Below, piece after piece: positions 1 to 7,032 of a stretch of DNA of 22,399 nt (the first letter of the stretch is position 1; each line of letters starts with the position of its first letter). The translations under genes and the position numbers were made by a program. This stretch comes from a virus. The notes below the pieces were generated by a model. It saw only the letters and a program-made list of their open reading frames with translations. It was not told the DNA's origin and did not search any database. The stretch covers positions 1 to 22,399 of IMG/VR virus record IMGVR_UViG_3300047440_000020; one strand, 5' to 3'.

Positions 1-300
1 GTCAACTCCAGTGCTATCGGCACGTTCTATCGGTTTGGTTTGCAAGCTGGTGATACTGGCATACGGGGTGTTCAAGCTTTCCTAAATGCAACCTCATGGC
101 TGTCTGGAACGCTTAATCTCGTTGCTTACCGTATGTTGGCCTCATTAGAGCTTACCGCAGCCAACACGGCGAATGCTATTGACTTGCTGACAAGCGGATT
201 TCCGCGTATTCCTGATGGCGCAGTCCCGTTTTTGATCTTCATTCCGAGCACTACAACGCCAGCCAACATCAGCGGTTCTTACGTCGAATCGCAAGGATAG
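1..300 (+). CDS. Partial phage virion-like protein, C-terminal part
   Basis: The reading frame is open from the first base of the window to a TAG at 298-300, so the start lies outside and only about 99 C-terminal residues are visible. The visible part is uncharged and rich in Thr, Ala and Ser. It contains the stretches SGTLNLVAYRMLASLEL and SGFPRIPDGAVPFLIFIPST, which suggest a compact beta-rich fold and not an enzyme. From memory, similar short proteins with a 'VPFLIFIPSTTT' ending occur among structural genes of podovirus-like phages, but no function is known to me. The next gene starts 3 bases after the stop and is read in the same direction, so the two are very likely co-transcribed and translationally coupled. 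No membrane segment or signal peptide can be judged because the N-terminus is missing. Confidence 0.75.
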   Translation, partial: VNSSAIGTFYRFGLQAGDTGIRGVQAFLNATSWLSGTLNLVAYRMLASLELTAANTANAIDLLTSGFPRIPDGAVPFLIFIPSTTTPANISGSYVESQG

Positions 301-303
301 TCC

Positions 304-3252
304 GTGGCAACTGTCCCGTTTCTGCTCCAGTTCAACGGGACCGTTGGCTCGCAGAACTTCGCGAATGATAACCCCACGGGGATAACATTCAGTGCGTATG
401 ATCCAAGCACAGTCATAGAGGCGGGAGGCGTCTTTGGCAATTGGCTAGCGATCGGTGCTACCTCTGGTGGTGGTATCTTTGGCAGCGGAATTGTCAGTGC
501 GCCCGGTGACTTCGAGATAGAGCTATTCATGCTCACCCCTAACGTGGGGTTCAACGGGTATCTCTGGAGTATTGGTGATCCTCAGACCTCGACTGGCTTT
601 GGTGCAGCCATCGGTAGCGCTGGTGAGCTGGTTTTCCAGTGGAACAACATCAATACCTTCACCTCCGCTACCGGGGTCATTCCCAGCGGCGGTACTCCCA
701 TCTACGTCTCGATTCGCCGTGAAGCCGGCACGATTCTCGCCTTTGTTGGTCCGGCGGGTGGCACTGCTGTAAATGTTGGTGGAGTTAGCACTGCTGTCGC
801 GTACTCTGGTATTCCGGCTGTAGGTACAGCTTGGACATCTGGTGGGCCAATCTGGAGCCCGTACACCGGCCACTTTGACATGGCGCGCCTCACCACGGGC
901 AGCGTGCGCCATTCGGGGAGTGGCTCGTTTCTGGTGCCAACCGCGCAGTTTGTCTACGATGGTGATACTCCACCAGTCGCACGGCCATTCGCACAGCAGA
1001 CGGCCTCTGTTGGAGGCACAGCCACTTTTGCTCCCAGCTACAACGATGCGCCGACTTCGTATCAGTGGTACAAGGACGGCGTGCCCATTTCGGGTGCGAC
1101 TTCCAGCAGCTATACTACGCCGGCGGCTACTGCGGCAGATAATGGCGCCTTGTTCTCTGTGGTTGCAGCTAATGGCTTTGGAGCCGGTGCAGCTGTTAGC
1201 GCACGGCTGTTTGTCAGAGACATCAAAAGCGGTTACGGGCGAAAGATTGGGAGTGCTTGGCAATTTAAGTCAAGCAACAGATCGGCACGGGGAACCATCC
1301 AGTTCCGTAAGCAAACGATTCCCGGCATTGATGCTTCCGGTGGTGCTGCTCGACTCATCTGGAATGATTGGTGGTGGGGCCTCACCACACCTGATACGCC
1401 TGTAAATCCAGACGCAGATTTTGTCGTCTTCACTGGATATGCGCCTACATTGGTGCAGACAGCTAATCGTGAACTGATCCCCGGTCCAGATACTGTAGCG
1501 TTCACCGGGTACTCACCAACGATTGCTCAGCCTGTACGGGTAGATCCGTTAACAGGTGCTGTCACGTTCACGGGCTATGTGCCCACAGTGGCGCAATCTG
1601 CCCTTGTATCGTTGACTCCTGGCGTTGGTGCAATCACCATCACCAAGTACGCACCAACGGTTGATCGGACCGCAAACGTAGCTTTGATCCCCGGAACGAA
1701 AGCGATTGCTTTCACAGGTTACGCACCGACGATTGCTCAACCTTCCGGTGTAGCTCCAAGTGTAGGCGCCATCGGACTTACCGGGTATGCTCCGACGCTT
1801 GTTCAGGGTGTCACGATCGACGTGCTTCCGGGTACCGGGGCGATTGCTTTTACTACAAAAGCTCCGGGTGTTGCACGCACAGCCCATCAGACTGTTGCAC
1901 CAGATAGTGCAGCTCTGACATTCGCCGGGTATGTGCCTGCGGTAGATACCACATCTACTGTAACGCTTGTTCCCGGTACGGCAGCAATTAGCTTACTTGG
2001 TAATACTCCATCGATCACGCAAGGTGCTGGCGTGCTGGTGCAGCCGGGAACAGGCACGTTTGCGCTTGCTACGTATGCTCCGAGTGTTTCCGCAACTGAT
2101 TACCATTTTGCGAATCCGGGGCAAGGTAGCATCGTCTTTACCGGGTATGCTCCGGTCATTGTTCAAGATAACAAACTCAGTCCAGCTGCCGGAACGGTGG
2201 CTCTGGCCGGTTACGCCCCTTCAATTGCACAGCCGAAAGGGCTCACGCCCGGCGTGGGGTCTGTGGCGTTCGTAGGGTATGCTCCAACGGTTGGTCTGGC
2301 CGTCAATGTCTATCCGGGCAACAGCACACTAGCTTTCACTAGCTACGCACCCACGGTAGACCAATCTGTCGCAGCCGGCATCAACCCTGGCGTTGGGCAG
2401 ATCACATTCACTGGCTACGCGCCAAGCATTGCCCAACCGCGAGAAGTCGTATCCGGAACCGGAAGCATCGTTCTTTCCGGGTATGCTCCGTCGATTGCCC
2501 AACCGTGGGCAGGTGCTCCCGGAACAAAGGCAATCACCTTCACAGGCTATGCTCCGGCACTGGCTCAGACTGTAAACCAGAGTGTCAACCCCGGAACCGG
2601 TGCTCTGGCGTTCACGGGACTGGCTCCGGCGGTTGCACAATCTGTAAATCAGGCACTCGTGCCGGGAACCGGTACGCTGACGTTCACCGGCTACACTCCG
2701 CAGGTTGCGCAGTCTACCGGGGCAGAGCTTGTTCCCGACACCGGAAATATCACTTTCACGGGGTATCCGCCGACCGTTACCAGACAAGCTAACGTGAGTC
2801 TTGTTCCCGCCACAGGGAACATCGTACTCACAGGCTATGCTCCTTCCGTTACCCGTGCTCCTCCGCAAGGTCCGGGGGCATCGGGCATGCGTCGTTGGCT
2901 GATCCAGTATTATACGGATTACTTCGCCAAACGAGACAAAGAGAAGGCTCTAGAGGAAGTATCTAAGGAGCTTGTTAAGCAGGCGTCGGCGGGCGTCATC
3001 CCGATGATGCAAGCGACCACCCCTGTGGTCACGTTTGCTACAGAACAGCTGGCTACTGAGGCAAAACAGCGTAGAGAAGCGGTAAAGAAGCGTCATCTGG
3101 ACTCCGAAGTCAAGAAGATGATGCAAGAGTTGAGTGAGGAAATCAATCCTTATTCATCTTTCAAGGAACCGGAAATCGAACCGGAAGCGGCACCAATCAA
3201 AGATGACGACGACGATGAAGACATGTTGCTGGCGATTGCCATGTTAATGTGA
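304..3252 (+). CDS. Large multidomain repeat protein (LamG-like, Ig-like, 21 tandem repeats); candidate fibre or adhesin
   Basis: A 982-residue protein starting at GTG 304, with AAGGA at 293-297 as ribosome binding site. Residues about 5-215 look like a LamG/concanavalin-type beta sandwich (carbohydrate or surface binding in known families). Residues about 222-303 form an Ig-like domain with the hallmark YQWYKDGVPISGAT and a later DNGALFSVVA. A linker to residue 373 contains IWNDWWWGL. Residues 374-851 carry 21 degenerate repeats of about 22-24 residues with consensus PGTGAIAFTGYAPTVAQ. Residues 853-982 are charged and probably helical (KRDKEKALEEVSKEL, KQRREAVKKRHLDSEVKKMM) and end in DDDDDEDMLLAIAMLM. 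The domain mix fits a virion surface or host-contact protein, but it is not the collar fibre, which is encoded separately downstream. It sits before the head genes instead of beside the tail genes, so its place in the particle is inferred, not shown. Confidence 0.8.
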   Translation: MATVPFLLQFNGTVGSQNFANDNPTGITFSAYDPSTVIEAGGVFGNWLAIGATSGGGIFGSGIVSAPGDFEIELFMLTPNVGFNGYLWSIGDPQTSTGFGAAIGSAGELVFQWNNINTFTSATGVIPSGGTPIYVSIRREAGTILAFVGPAGGTAVNVGGVSTAVAYSGIPAVGTAWTSGGPIWSPYTGHFDMARLTTGSVRHSGSGSFLVPTAQFVYDGDTPPVARPFAQQTASVGGTATFAPSYNDAPTSYQWYKDGVPISGATSSSYTTPAATAADNGALFSVVAANGFGAGAAVSARLFVRDIKSGYGRKIGSAWQFKSSNRSARGTIQFRKQTIPGIDASGGAARLIWNDWWWGLTTPDTPVNPDADFVVFTGYAPTLVQTANRELIPGPDTVAFTGYSPTIAQPVRVDPLTGAVTFTGYVPTVAQSALVSLTPGVGAITITKYAPTVDRTANVALIPGTKAIAFTGYAPTIAQPSGVAPSVGAIGLTGYAPTLVQGVTIDVLPGTGAIAFTTKAPGVARTAHQTVAPDSAALTFAGYVPAVDTTSTVTLVPGTAAISLLGNTPSITQGAGVLVQPGTGTFALATYAPSVSATDYHFANPGQGSIVFTGYAPVIVQDNKLSPAAGTVALAGYAPSIAQPKGLTPGVGSVAFVGYAPTVGLAVNVYPGNSTLAFTSYAPTVDQSVAAGINPGVGQITFTGYAPSIAQPREVVSGTGSIVLSGYAPSIAQPWAGAPGTKAITFTGYAPALAQTVNQSVNPGTGALAFTGLAPAVAQSVNQALVPGTGTLTFTGYTPQVAQSTGAELVPDTGNITFTGYPPTVTRQANVSLVPATGNIVLTGYAPSVTRAPPQGPGASGMRRWLIQYYTDYFAKRDKEKALEEVSKELVKQASAGVIPMMQATTPVVTFATEQLATEAKQRREAVKKRHLDSEVKKMMQELSEEINPYSSFKEPEIEPEAAPIKDDDDDEDMLLAIAMLM
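1423..2856 (+). repeat. Tandem array of 21 degenerate ~69-base coding repeats
   Basis: I counted 21 copies of a motif of the form [IVL]-x-[FL]-T-G-Y-[AST]-P-[ST]-[VIL]-[AV]-Q, beginning at GTC 1423 and ending at CGT 2856. Successive copies are mostly 22-24 residues apart (for example GYAP at 1435, GYSP at 1507, GYVP at 1573). At DNA level the copies have drifted, but short words such as GGGTATGCTCC recur (near 1783, 2143, 2275 and 2471). Copies 7-10 are the most divergent (TTKAP, AGYVP, LGNTP, ATYAP), while the later copies 15-21 stay close to consensus. The unit looks like a short pair of beta strands with a Pro/Gly turn, as in elongated fibre shafts or adhesin stalks. Confidence 0.85.
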
Positions 3253-3274
3253 AGGATTCGGTTACAATTTTATC

Positions 3275-3305
3275 TTGATGAGTTGGTGACAATCGGGGCT
3301 ATAAT
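3275..3305 (+). promoter_or_regulatory. Candidate sigma70-type promoter in the gap before the small-gene/head operon
   Basis: The 80-base gap between 3253 and 3332 is AT-rich compared with its surroundings. It holds a perfect TATAAT at 3300-3305 and a TTGATG at 3275-3280 as the best -35 candidate, with a 19-base spacer (longer than the ideal 17). A second -10-like TACAAT lies at 3263-3268. It is one of few gaps in an otherwise packed operon and would drive the genes from 3333 onwards. No inverted repeat or operator was seen. Confidence 0.4.
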
Positions 3306-3332
3306 TTTTTAAGCGACGTAAAGGAGCTAATC

Positions 3333-3527
3333 ATGTCGGATGCAATCAATCAGCACAAGCGGATGGCGATGGGCCAAAGCGTCACGGGGATGAAGAAAGG
3401 TGGCTCCGTGCAGCCACCCGTGAACTTCGGCCCGGCAAAGCAGGAATCTCCTGTGCCACCGAAAGGCGGCTTTCAGCAAGCACCGCTCACGAAGGTGAAG
3501 AGAGCGAATGGTGTCAAAGGCGTTTGA
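3333..3527 (+). CDS. Small basic phage protein, unknown function
   Basis: A 64-residue protein with an excellent ribosome binding site (AAAGGAG ending at 3326, then 6 bases to ATG). It is rich in Lys, Gly, Pro and Gln, with the stretch GMKKGGSVQPPVNFGPAK near residues 19-36, and has no predicted membrane segment or cysteine. From memory, short proteins with a 'KGGSV' motif are common in the virion gene block of podovirus-like phages, usually just upstream of scaffold and capsid genes, but I know of no assigned function. The low complexity suggests a mostly disordered polypeptide. Its end overlaps the next gene by 20 bases, so translation is probably coupled. It is the first gene behind the candidate promoter at 3275-3305. 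Confidence 0.75.
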   Translation: MSDAINQHKRMAMGQSVTGMKKGGSVQPPVNFGPAKQESPVPPKGGFQQAPLTKVKRANGVKGV

Positions 3528-3711
3528 TGTCGATGAACGGCTGTTACGTAAGCTCTTAGACAAGCTTGCGCAGCTGCAAAACGACGTTTTTGAGCATCCG
3601 CCCAAGACAATCGAAGAGTTCAACATTCGACTCGGACGCTACCTCGAGTTGAATGAAATCACGCAACAGATGGTTCATGATGCCAAGGGCATCGAAAAGG
3701 ACTCGAAATGA
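3508..3711 (+). CDS. Small helical phage protein, unknown function
   Basis: A 67-residue, charged, probably all-helical protein with leucine-rich heptad-like spacing in LLRKLLDKLAQLQND (residues about 12-26) and a second helix around EEFNIRLGRYLELNEITQQMV. There are no cysteines, membrane segment or catalytic motif. The start at ATG 3508 lies inside the preceding gene, 10 bases after GAAGGTG. The stop overlaps the next start as ATGA (3708-3711), a typical coupled arrangement. The size and helical character would suit a small assembly or DNA-associated accessory protein, but this is inference only. A GTG at 3511 is a possible alternative start. Confidence 0.72.
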   Translation: MVSKAFDVDERLLRKLLDKLAQLQNDVFEHPPKTIEEFNIRLGRYLELNEITQQMVHDAKGIEKDSK

Positions 3712-4271
3712 GCAACACGTTTGAAATCACCTATGCATCTGGCCTCAAAGAAGAGGTGCAGATGGATCTGGAAACTCCGGAACAAGTCGCCAATCAGGTG
3801 TTTGGCTTTGGCATGGAACAAGCCGCAGAGATGGGTTGCAGCGTCGTGCTGGTCGGCGAATACGTGCAACCGGAACCGGACCTCACCGGTACCATCACAT
3901 CGTTCAGCACGGATACCCCGGTGGTGGTCGCGCACATGGACACCGAAGATCAGGGGATGCTGACCGAAGGCAGTTCCATCACGCTGGAAGCACTCACCGG
4001 CGAAGAAGCAACGATGGAATACATCACCGGCAAGAGCGTCAAGGTGCTGCTGGTAGCACCGCTGGTGCAGCTGGAACTGGACCTCACCGGCTACAGTGTT
4101 GTCGGCCTGACGGCCGATTACACTCGTGATCTGCCGCCCGAAGCAGAGGCAGAAGCTGCCCCGGTAAAGGCCCACAAGAAGAGCAGAGAGGAAAAGAAAG
4201 CCGAAAAGAAGGAAGCGGCTGACTCTGAAACAACGCAACATCACGGAAAGGGTCCGCGCGTTTGGGAGTGA
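3708..4271 (+). CDS. Unknown phage protein with internal duplication and charged C-terminus
   Basis: A 187-residue protein starting in an ATGA overlap with the previous gene. Residues 1-145 are acidic and beta-rich. They contain two related segments, VVLVGEYVQPEPDLTG (about residues 46-61) and VLLVAPLVQLELDLTG (about 113-128), with matching DNA (GGACCTCACCGG in both), so part of the protein arose by duplication. Residues 146-187 are low complexity: AEAEAAP followed by a Lys/Glu-rich stretch (KKSREEKKAEKKEAADSE) and HHGKGPRVWE. No signal peptide or membrane segment is seen. I do not recognise the family. Its place directly before the co-chaperonin and scaffold genes suggests a head-related or assembly role, unproven. 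Confidence 0.75.
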   Translation: MSNTFEITYASGLKEEVQMDLETPEQVANQVFGFGMEQAAEMGCSVVLVGEYVQPEPDLTGTITSFSTDTPVVVAHMDTEDQGMLTEGSSITLEALTGEEATMEYITGKSVKVLLVAPLVQLELDLTGYSVVGLTADYTRDLPPEAEAEAAPVKAHKKSREEKKAEKKEAADSETTQHHGKGPRVWE

Positions 4272-4279
4272 TTCCCACA

Positions 4280-4307
4280 GGGGCCGGTGAAGCTCGTAGC
4301 CGGTCCC
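4280..4307 (+). terminator. GC-rich hairpin between 4271 and 4339, weak terminator or RNA structure
   Basis: GGGGCCGG (4280-4287) pairs with CCGGTCCC (4300-4307) to give an 8-pair stem with one G-U pair and a 12-base loop. No run of T follows (the next bases are TCAACACC), so it is not a classical intrinsic terminator. It could be an mRNA-stabilising or processing structure upstream of the co-chaperonin gene, whose ribosome binding site begins about 20 bases downstream. Confidence 0.35.
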
Positions 4308-4338
4308 TCAACACCGAGCGTTGCTTGAAGGAGCGACA

Positions 4339-4794
4339 ATGGATGCGAAGTTAGCAATCGTCAACCCCTATGCGGACGGACAGGACGCATCGGGGTACAC
4401 ACTCGACGATGTTTTTCCCGAGGTAGATCCGGAGTTTCGTCCGTTCGGCGCCAAGATTCTGGTGCAGGTTCGGCGAGTGATGCGCATGTCCAAGGGTGGA
4501 ATCGCATTGATTACGGAGTCCACGCAGACCGAAGCTTGGAATATGCAAGTCGGCAAGCTCATTGCAGCTGGTCCGGTTGCCTTCAAGAATCGGCGCACTT
4601 ATGAAGATTGGCCCGAGGGTGCATGGGCCAAAGTGGGCGATTTCGTGCGTTTCCCTCGCCACCTCGGCGATCGTCTGCATGTTCCGCTGGACGATGACAA
4701 GGGCGACCCTGTGGTTATCTTGATGCTCGACGACCACAACCTGCTCGGTGCCTACACTGGCGATCCGCTGCGGGTGCGAACGTTCATTCAATAA
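4339..4794 (+). CDS. Phage-encoded GroES-like co-chaperonin
   Basis: A 151-residue protein. ATG 4339 is chosen over an upstream in-frame TTG because GAAGGAG (4327-4333) sits 5 bases before it. The cpn10 fold is recognisable: PFGAKILVQVRR (residues 35-46) matches the first strand of GroES ('PLxDRVLVK'). KGGIAL (52-57) fits the mobile loop, with I55-A56-L57 where GroES carries its GroEL-binding Ile-Val-Leu. GKLIAAGP (72-79) matches 'GxVxAVGxG', KVGDFVRFPR (98-107) matches 'VKVGDxVLF', and VILMLDDHNLLGAY (126-139) matches the C-terminal 'DILAIV' strand. GroES caps GroEL during folding in the cytoplasm; T4 gp31 does this for the phage capsid protein. Compared with the usual ~97 residues there is a 34-residue N-terminal extension and a 15-residue insertion near 82-96. 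Its position next to scaffold and capsid genes supports a role in capsid folding. No groEL gene is visible, so it would use the host's. Confidence 0.82.
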   Translation: MDAKLAIVNPYADGQDASGYTLDDVFPEVDPEFRPFGAKILVQVRRVMRMSKGGIALITESTQTEAWNMQVGKLIAAGPVAFKNRRTYEDWPEGAWAKVGDFVRFPRHLGDRLHVPLDDDKGDPVVILMLDDHNLLGAYTGDPLRVRTFIQ

Positions 4795-4803
4795 GGAGAC
4801 ATC

Positions 4804-5826
4804 ATGGCCGCAGAATCAGGTGAAGTAATTGGTGCGCAACTGAACGTAGATGCTACGTCCGCACCAAGCGAAGTCGAGGAGTTTCAGAAAGAACTGGCTC
4901 CCGACGCTCCGAAGGAACCGGTTGGCGCCGAGGAGCATGAAGACGACGAAGCAGATGGCGAAGAGCGTTCTGCCCGTGTTGATACGGAACTCGAGGACGC
5001 ACCGGACGACGCCGCGCGCGAGAAGATTCGTGAACGCCGCCGGCTGGAACGCCAGAACAAAAAGCAGCGTAGCCGTGAGAAGATGGAGACGTTGGAGCGT
5101 CGGCTGGCCGACGAAAAGAACCAACGCATGCAGCTCGAACAACGGCTGCGCAATCTGGAAAGTACCAACGTCAGCGGGCAGATGGCCCAACTCCAGAACG
5201 CCGAGCAGCAAGCTGCACAGGCTGAACGGGATCTGACGACAGCTATCCAGAAGGCCACGGAAGCTCAGGACGGTGCCACGGTAGCCGAAGCCACGCGCCG
5301 GCTGGTGCAGCTGCAAAACTACAAGACGCAGCTGACGAGTGCACGGACGAATCTTGAGAAGCAGGCTTCCAAGCCGCAGCAACAGCACCTTGACCCCGAG
5401 ACGGTCAAGCTGGCCGCAAAGTTCCGCGAGAAGCATACGTGGTTCAAGGGATCCAACTCGACCGACGAGCATTCCCGCATCCTATCTGCCATTGACAATA
5501 CCATGTTCAACGAAGGATGGGATCCTTCGTCGGAGGCGTACTGGCAGGAACTCGAATCTCGAGGGAAAAAATATATGCCTGATCGGTTCAAGGACGTTGA
5601 CAACGGCGAACCAGCGGCCCATAATCAGCCCAATGGTCGCCGGTCTCCGGTGGCGGGTTCAGGTGGCAGCTCTACAAACGGAGGTGGAAGTCGATCAACT
5701 TTTCGTTTGAGTGAAGCGCGTGTGCGGGCTATGAAAGAGTCCGGCGCGTGGGATGACCCAACACGAAAAGCGAAGATGATCAAGGATTACCGTGAGTACG
5801 ACGCTTCGCACACTTCCACCAACTGA
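4804..5826 (+). CDS. Putative capsid scaffolding protein
   Basis: A 340-residue, highly charged protein with AAGGAG at 4793-4798 and ATG at 4804. Residues about 20-70 are acidic and probably disordered. Residues about 70-200 are a long coiled coil rich in Arg, Glu, Gln and Leu (for example METLERRLADEKNQRMQLEQ). A compact segment around 205-265 (KFREKHTWFKG, then EGWDPSSEAYWQELESRGKK) is a pattern I associate with phage scaffolds. A Gly/Ser linker follows (VAGSGGSSTNGGGSRS), then a basic C-terminal helical region (RVRAMKESGAWDDPTRKAKM). Scaffolds direct capsid protein assembly and leave the procapsid; a basic C-terminal end commonly binds the coat protein. Location three genes before the major capsid gene agrees. 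Sequence identity to a named scaffold was not tested. Confidence 0.72.
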   Translation: MAAESGEVIGAQLNVDATSAPSEVEEFQKELAPDAPKEPVGAEEHEDDEADGEERSARVDTELEDAPDDAAREKIRERRRLERQNKKQRSREKMETLERRLADEKNQRMQLEQRLRNLESTNVSGQMAQLQNAEQQAAQAERDLTTAIQKATEAQDGATVAEATRRLVQLQNYKTQLTSARTNLEKQASKPQQQHLDPETVKLAAKFREKHTWFKGSNSTDEHSRILSAIDNTMFNEGWDPSSEAYWQELESRGKKYMPDRFKDVDNGEPAAHNQPNGRRSPVAGSGGSSTNGGGSRSTFRLSEARVRAMKESGAWDDPTRKAKMIKDYREYDASHTSTN

Positions 5827-5833
5827 GACCATC

Positions 5834-6439
5834 ATGAGCCAAATCCCGAAACAACCGTGGACGCCGGAAGCGTCCCTCTCTGGTGACGACGACGCAGATT
5901 CGCGTCTGGTTCGATCAGGGGCACCCGATGTGCGTGGTGACTACAGTGTCCGTCAGGACGCAGAACGCGCTGATGTAGCGGCCCTGTCCGATGAAGAGTA
6001 TGAAGCCATGATCATGGCTGAATACGAAAACAGCGGCGTGGCTAACCCTCCTGCTATTCCCGGCTTTCATCTATGCTGGCTTTCGAGCACCAGTTCGATG
6101 GACACGATCCAGAAGAGGCAGCGCATGGGGTACTCCCCCGTGCTGCGCTCGGAGATGCCGGGGTTTGATCCGTCCGCGGGTCAAGCCCTACTCAACTTCG
6201 AGGGCATGATCACCTGCAACGAGTTGGTTCTGCACAAGATCCCTCAACGCCGGTACCAGATCATGATGAATATCTTTCATCACAAGAAGCCTCTTGAGAG
6301 TGAACAGTCCATCCTGGCGCATATCAAAGCGGGAAATGCGGAAGTGGATAACACCGGCGGCGAAGTTGCTGACGGCCTCACCACTTTGGAACGATCTGTC
6401 AAAGCTGCCGCGCGGCTCCCTGATCAGCAGTTCCTGTAA
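5834..6439 (+). CDS. Conserved phage head-module protein, unknown function
   Basis: A 201-residue protein if it starts at ATG 5834. An in-frame GTG at 5792 would add 14 residues inside the scaffold gene and is less likely, although the ATG lacks a strong ribosome binding site and may depend on coupling to the scaffold stop 7 bases upstream. Residues 1-60 are acidic and disordered. The core IPGFHLCWLSSTSSMDTIQK (about 75-94) followed by RQRMGYSPVLRSEMPGF is a pattern I have met in other phages between scaffold and capsid genes. A later RRYQIMMNIFHHKKPLESE and a charged helix close the protein. No catalytic motif is visible. It could be a head-assembly or minor capsid component. Confidence 0.75.
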   Translation: MSQIPKQPWTPEASLSGDDDADSRLVRSGAPDVRGDYSVRQDAERADVAALSDEEYEAMIMAEYENSGVANPPAIPGFHLCWLSSTSSMDTIQKRQRMGYSPVLRSEMPGFDPSAGQALLNFEGMITCNELVLHKIPQRRYQIMMNIFHHKKPLESEQSILAHIKAGNAEVDNTGGEVADGLTTLERSVKAAARLPDQQFL

Positions 6440-6454
6440 CGCAAAGGACGCACA

Positions 6455-7021
6455 ATGTCAAACATTGCTGCTCCCTTCGGGTTCCGTCCGATTTATCATC
6501 CGACAGGGCTCGACCGGGGCATTCTCCGGTACATTGCTGCGGCGTATGCCAGCGTGCTCTACAAGGGCATGCCGGTATCGCTGAACACCAATGGCACCAT
6601 CCAACAAGCGGCTGGCGGCGCTGACATTCTCGGAATCTTCGTTGGCTGCGAGTTCATCGACGCCAACGGAAAGCCGAATTATCAGAACTTCTGGCCCGCA
6701 GGTCAAACGGTCCAAGCTGGCACCCAACCGCGAGCATACGTGTGGGAAGATCCCGCAACGGTGTTCGAGGTACAAGCGGCCGGTCCGATCCCACTGACAG
6801 CTATCGGCGACCAAGCCGACGCCTCCAACATCACGGCGGGCAACGCGATGACCGGACTGTCGCAAGCCACTCTGGGATCGCTGGTCGGCGTGGGCGTTCA
6901 AGGCCAGTTCACGATCTTGGACATCTCGCACTTCGAGGACAACTCGCCGGGCGATCTGTTCACAATCGTTCAAGTCAAGATTGCTCGGCACCAGCTGGTG
7001 GCGAACAAGGTTGCCATCTAA
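6455..7021 (+). CDS. Phage head structural protein (capsid decoration-like)
   Basis: A 188-residue, beta-rich protein with AAAGGA at 6443-6448 and ATG at 6455. It begins MSNIAAPFGFRPIYHPTGLD, a start seen in several phage structural proteins placed directly before the major capsid gene. The rest alternates short hydrophobic strands with Gly/Ala turns and has a repeated 'PxAYVWEDPATVFEVQA' type core around residues 92-110. There is no signal, membrane segment or enzyme motif. The gene ends 12 bases before the capsid gene and has similarly GC-rich codon use, consistent with high expression in the same module. Decoration or capsid stabilisation is the best guess; a minor head protein is the alternative. 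Confidence 0.72.
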   Translation: MSNIAAPFGFRPIYHPTGLDRGILRYIAAAYASVLYKGMPVSLNTNGTIQQAAGGADILGIFVGCEFIDANGKPNYQNFWPAGQTVQAGTQPRAYVWEDPATVFEVQAAGPIPLTAIGDQADASNITAGNAMTGLSQATLGSLVGVGVQGQFTILDISHFEDNSPGDLFTIVQVKIARHQLVANKVAI

Positions 7022-7032
7022 GGGGAACGACC

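Noticed and set aside
523-1263. Minus-strand open frame of 246 codons opposite the repeat protein
   Set aside because: Cys/Arg/Ser-rich with no recognisable pattern, while the plus strand encodes LamG-like and Ig-like domains here.
1423-2856. CRISPR-like array in the repeat region
   Set aside because: The repeats are coding, in frame and degenerate, with no conserved DNA repeat and unique spacer pattern.
6742-7032. Upstream extension of the capsid reading frame into the previous gene
   Set aside because: The extra residues are Arg/Ser/Gly-rich nonsense, and the ATG at 7033 has a proper ribosome binding site.
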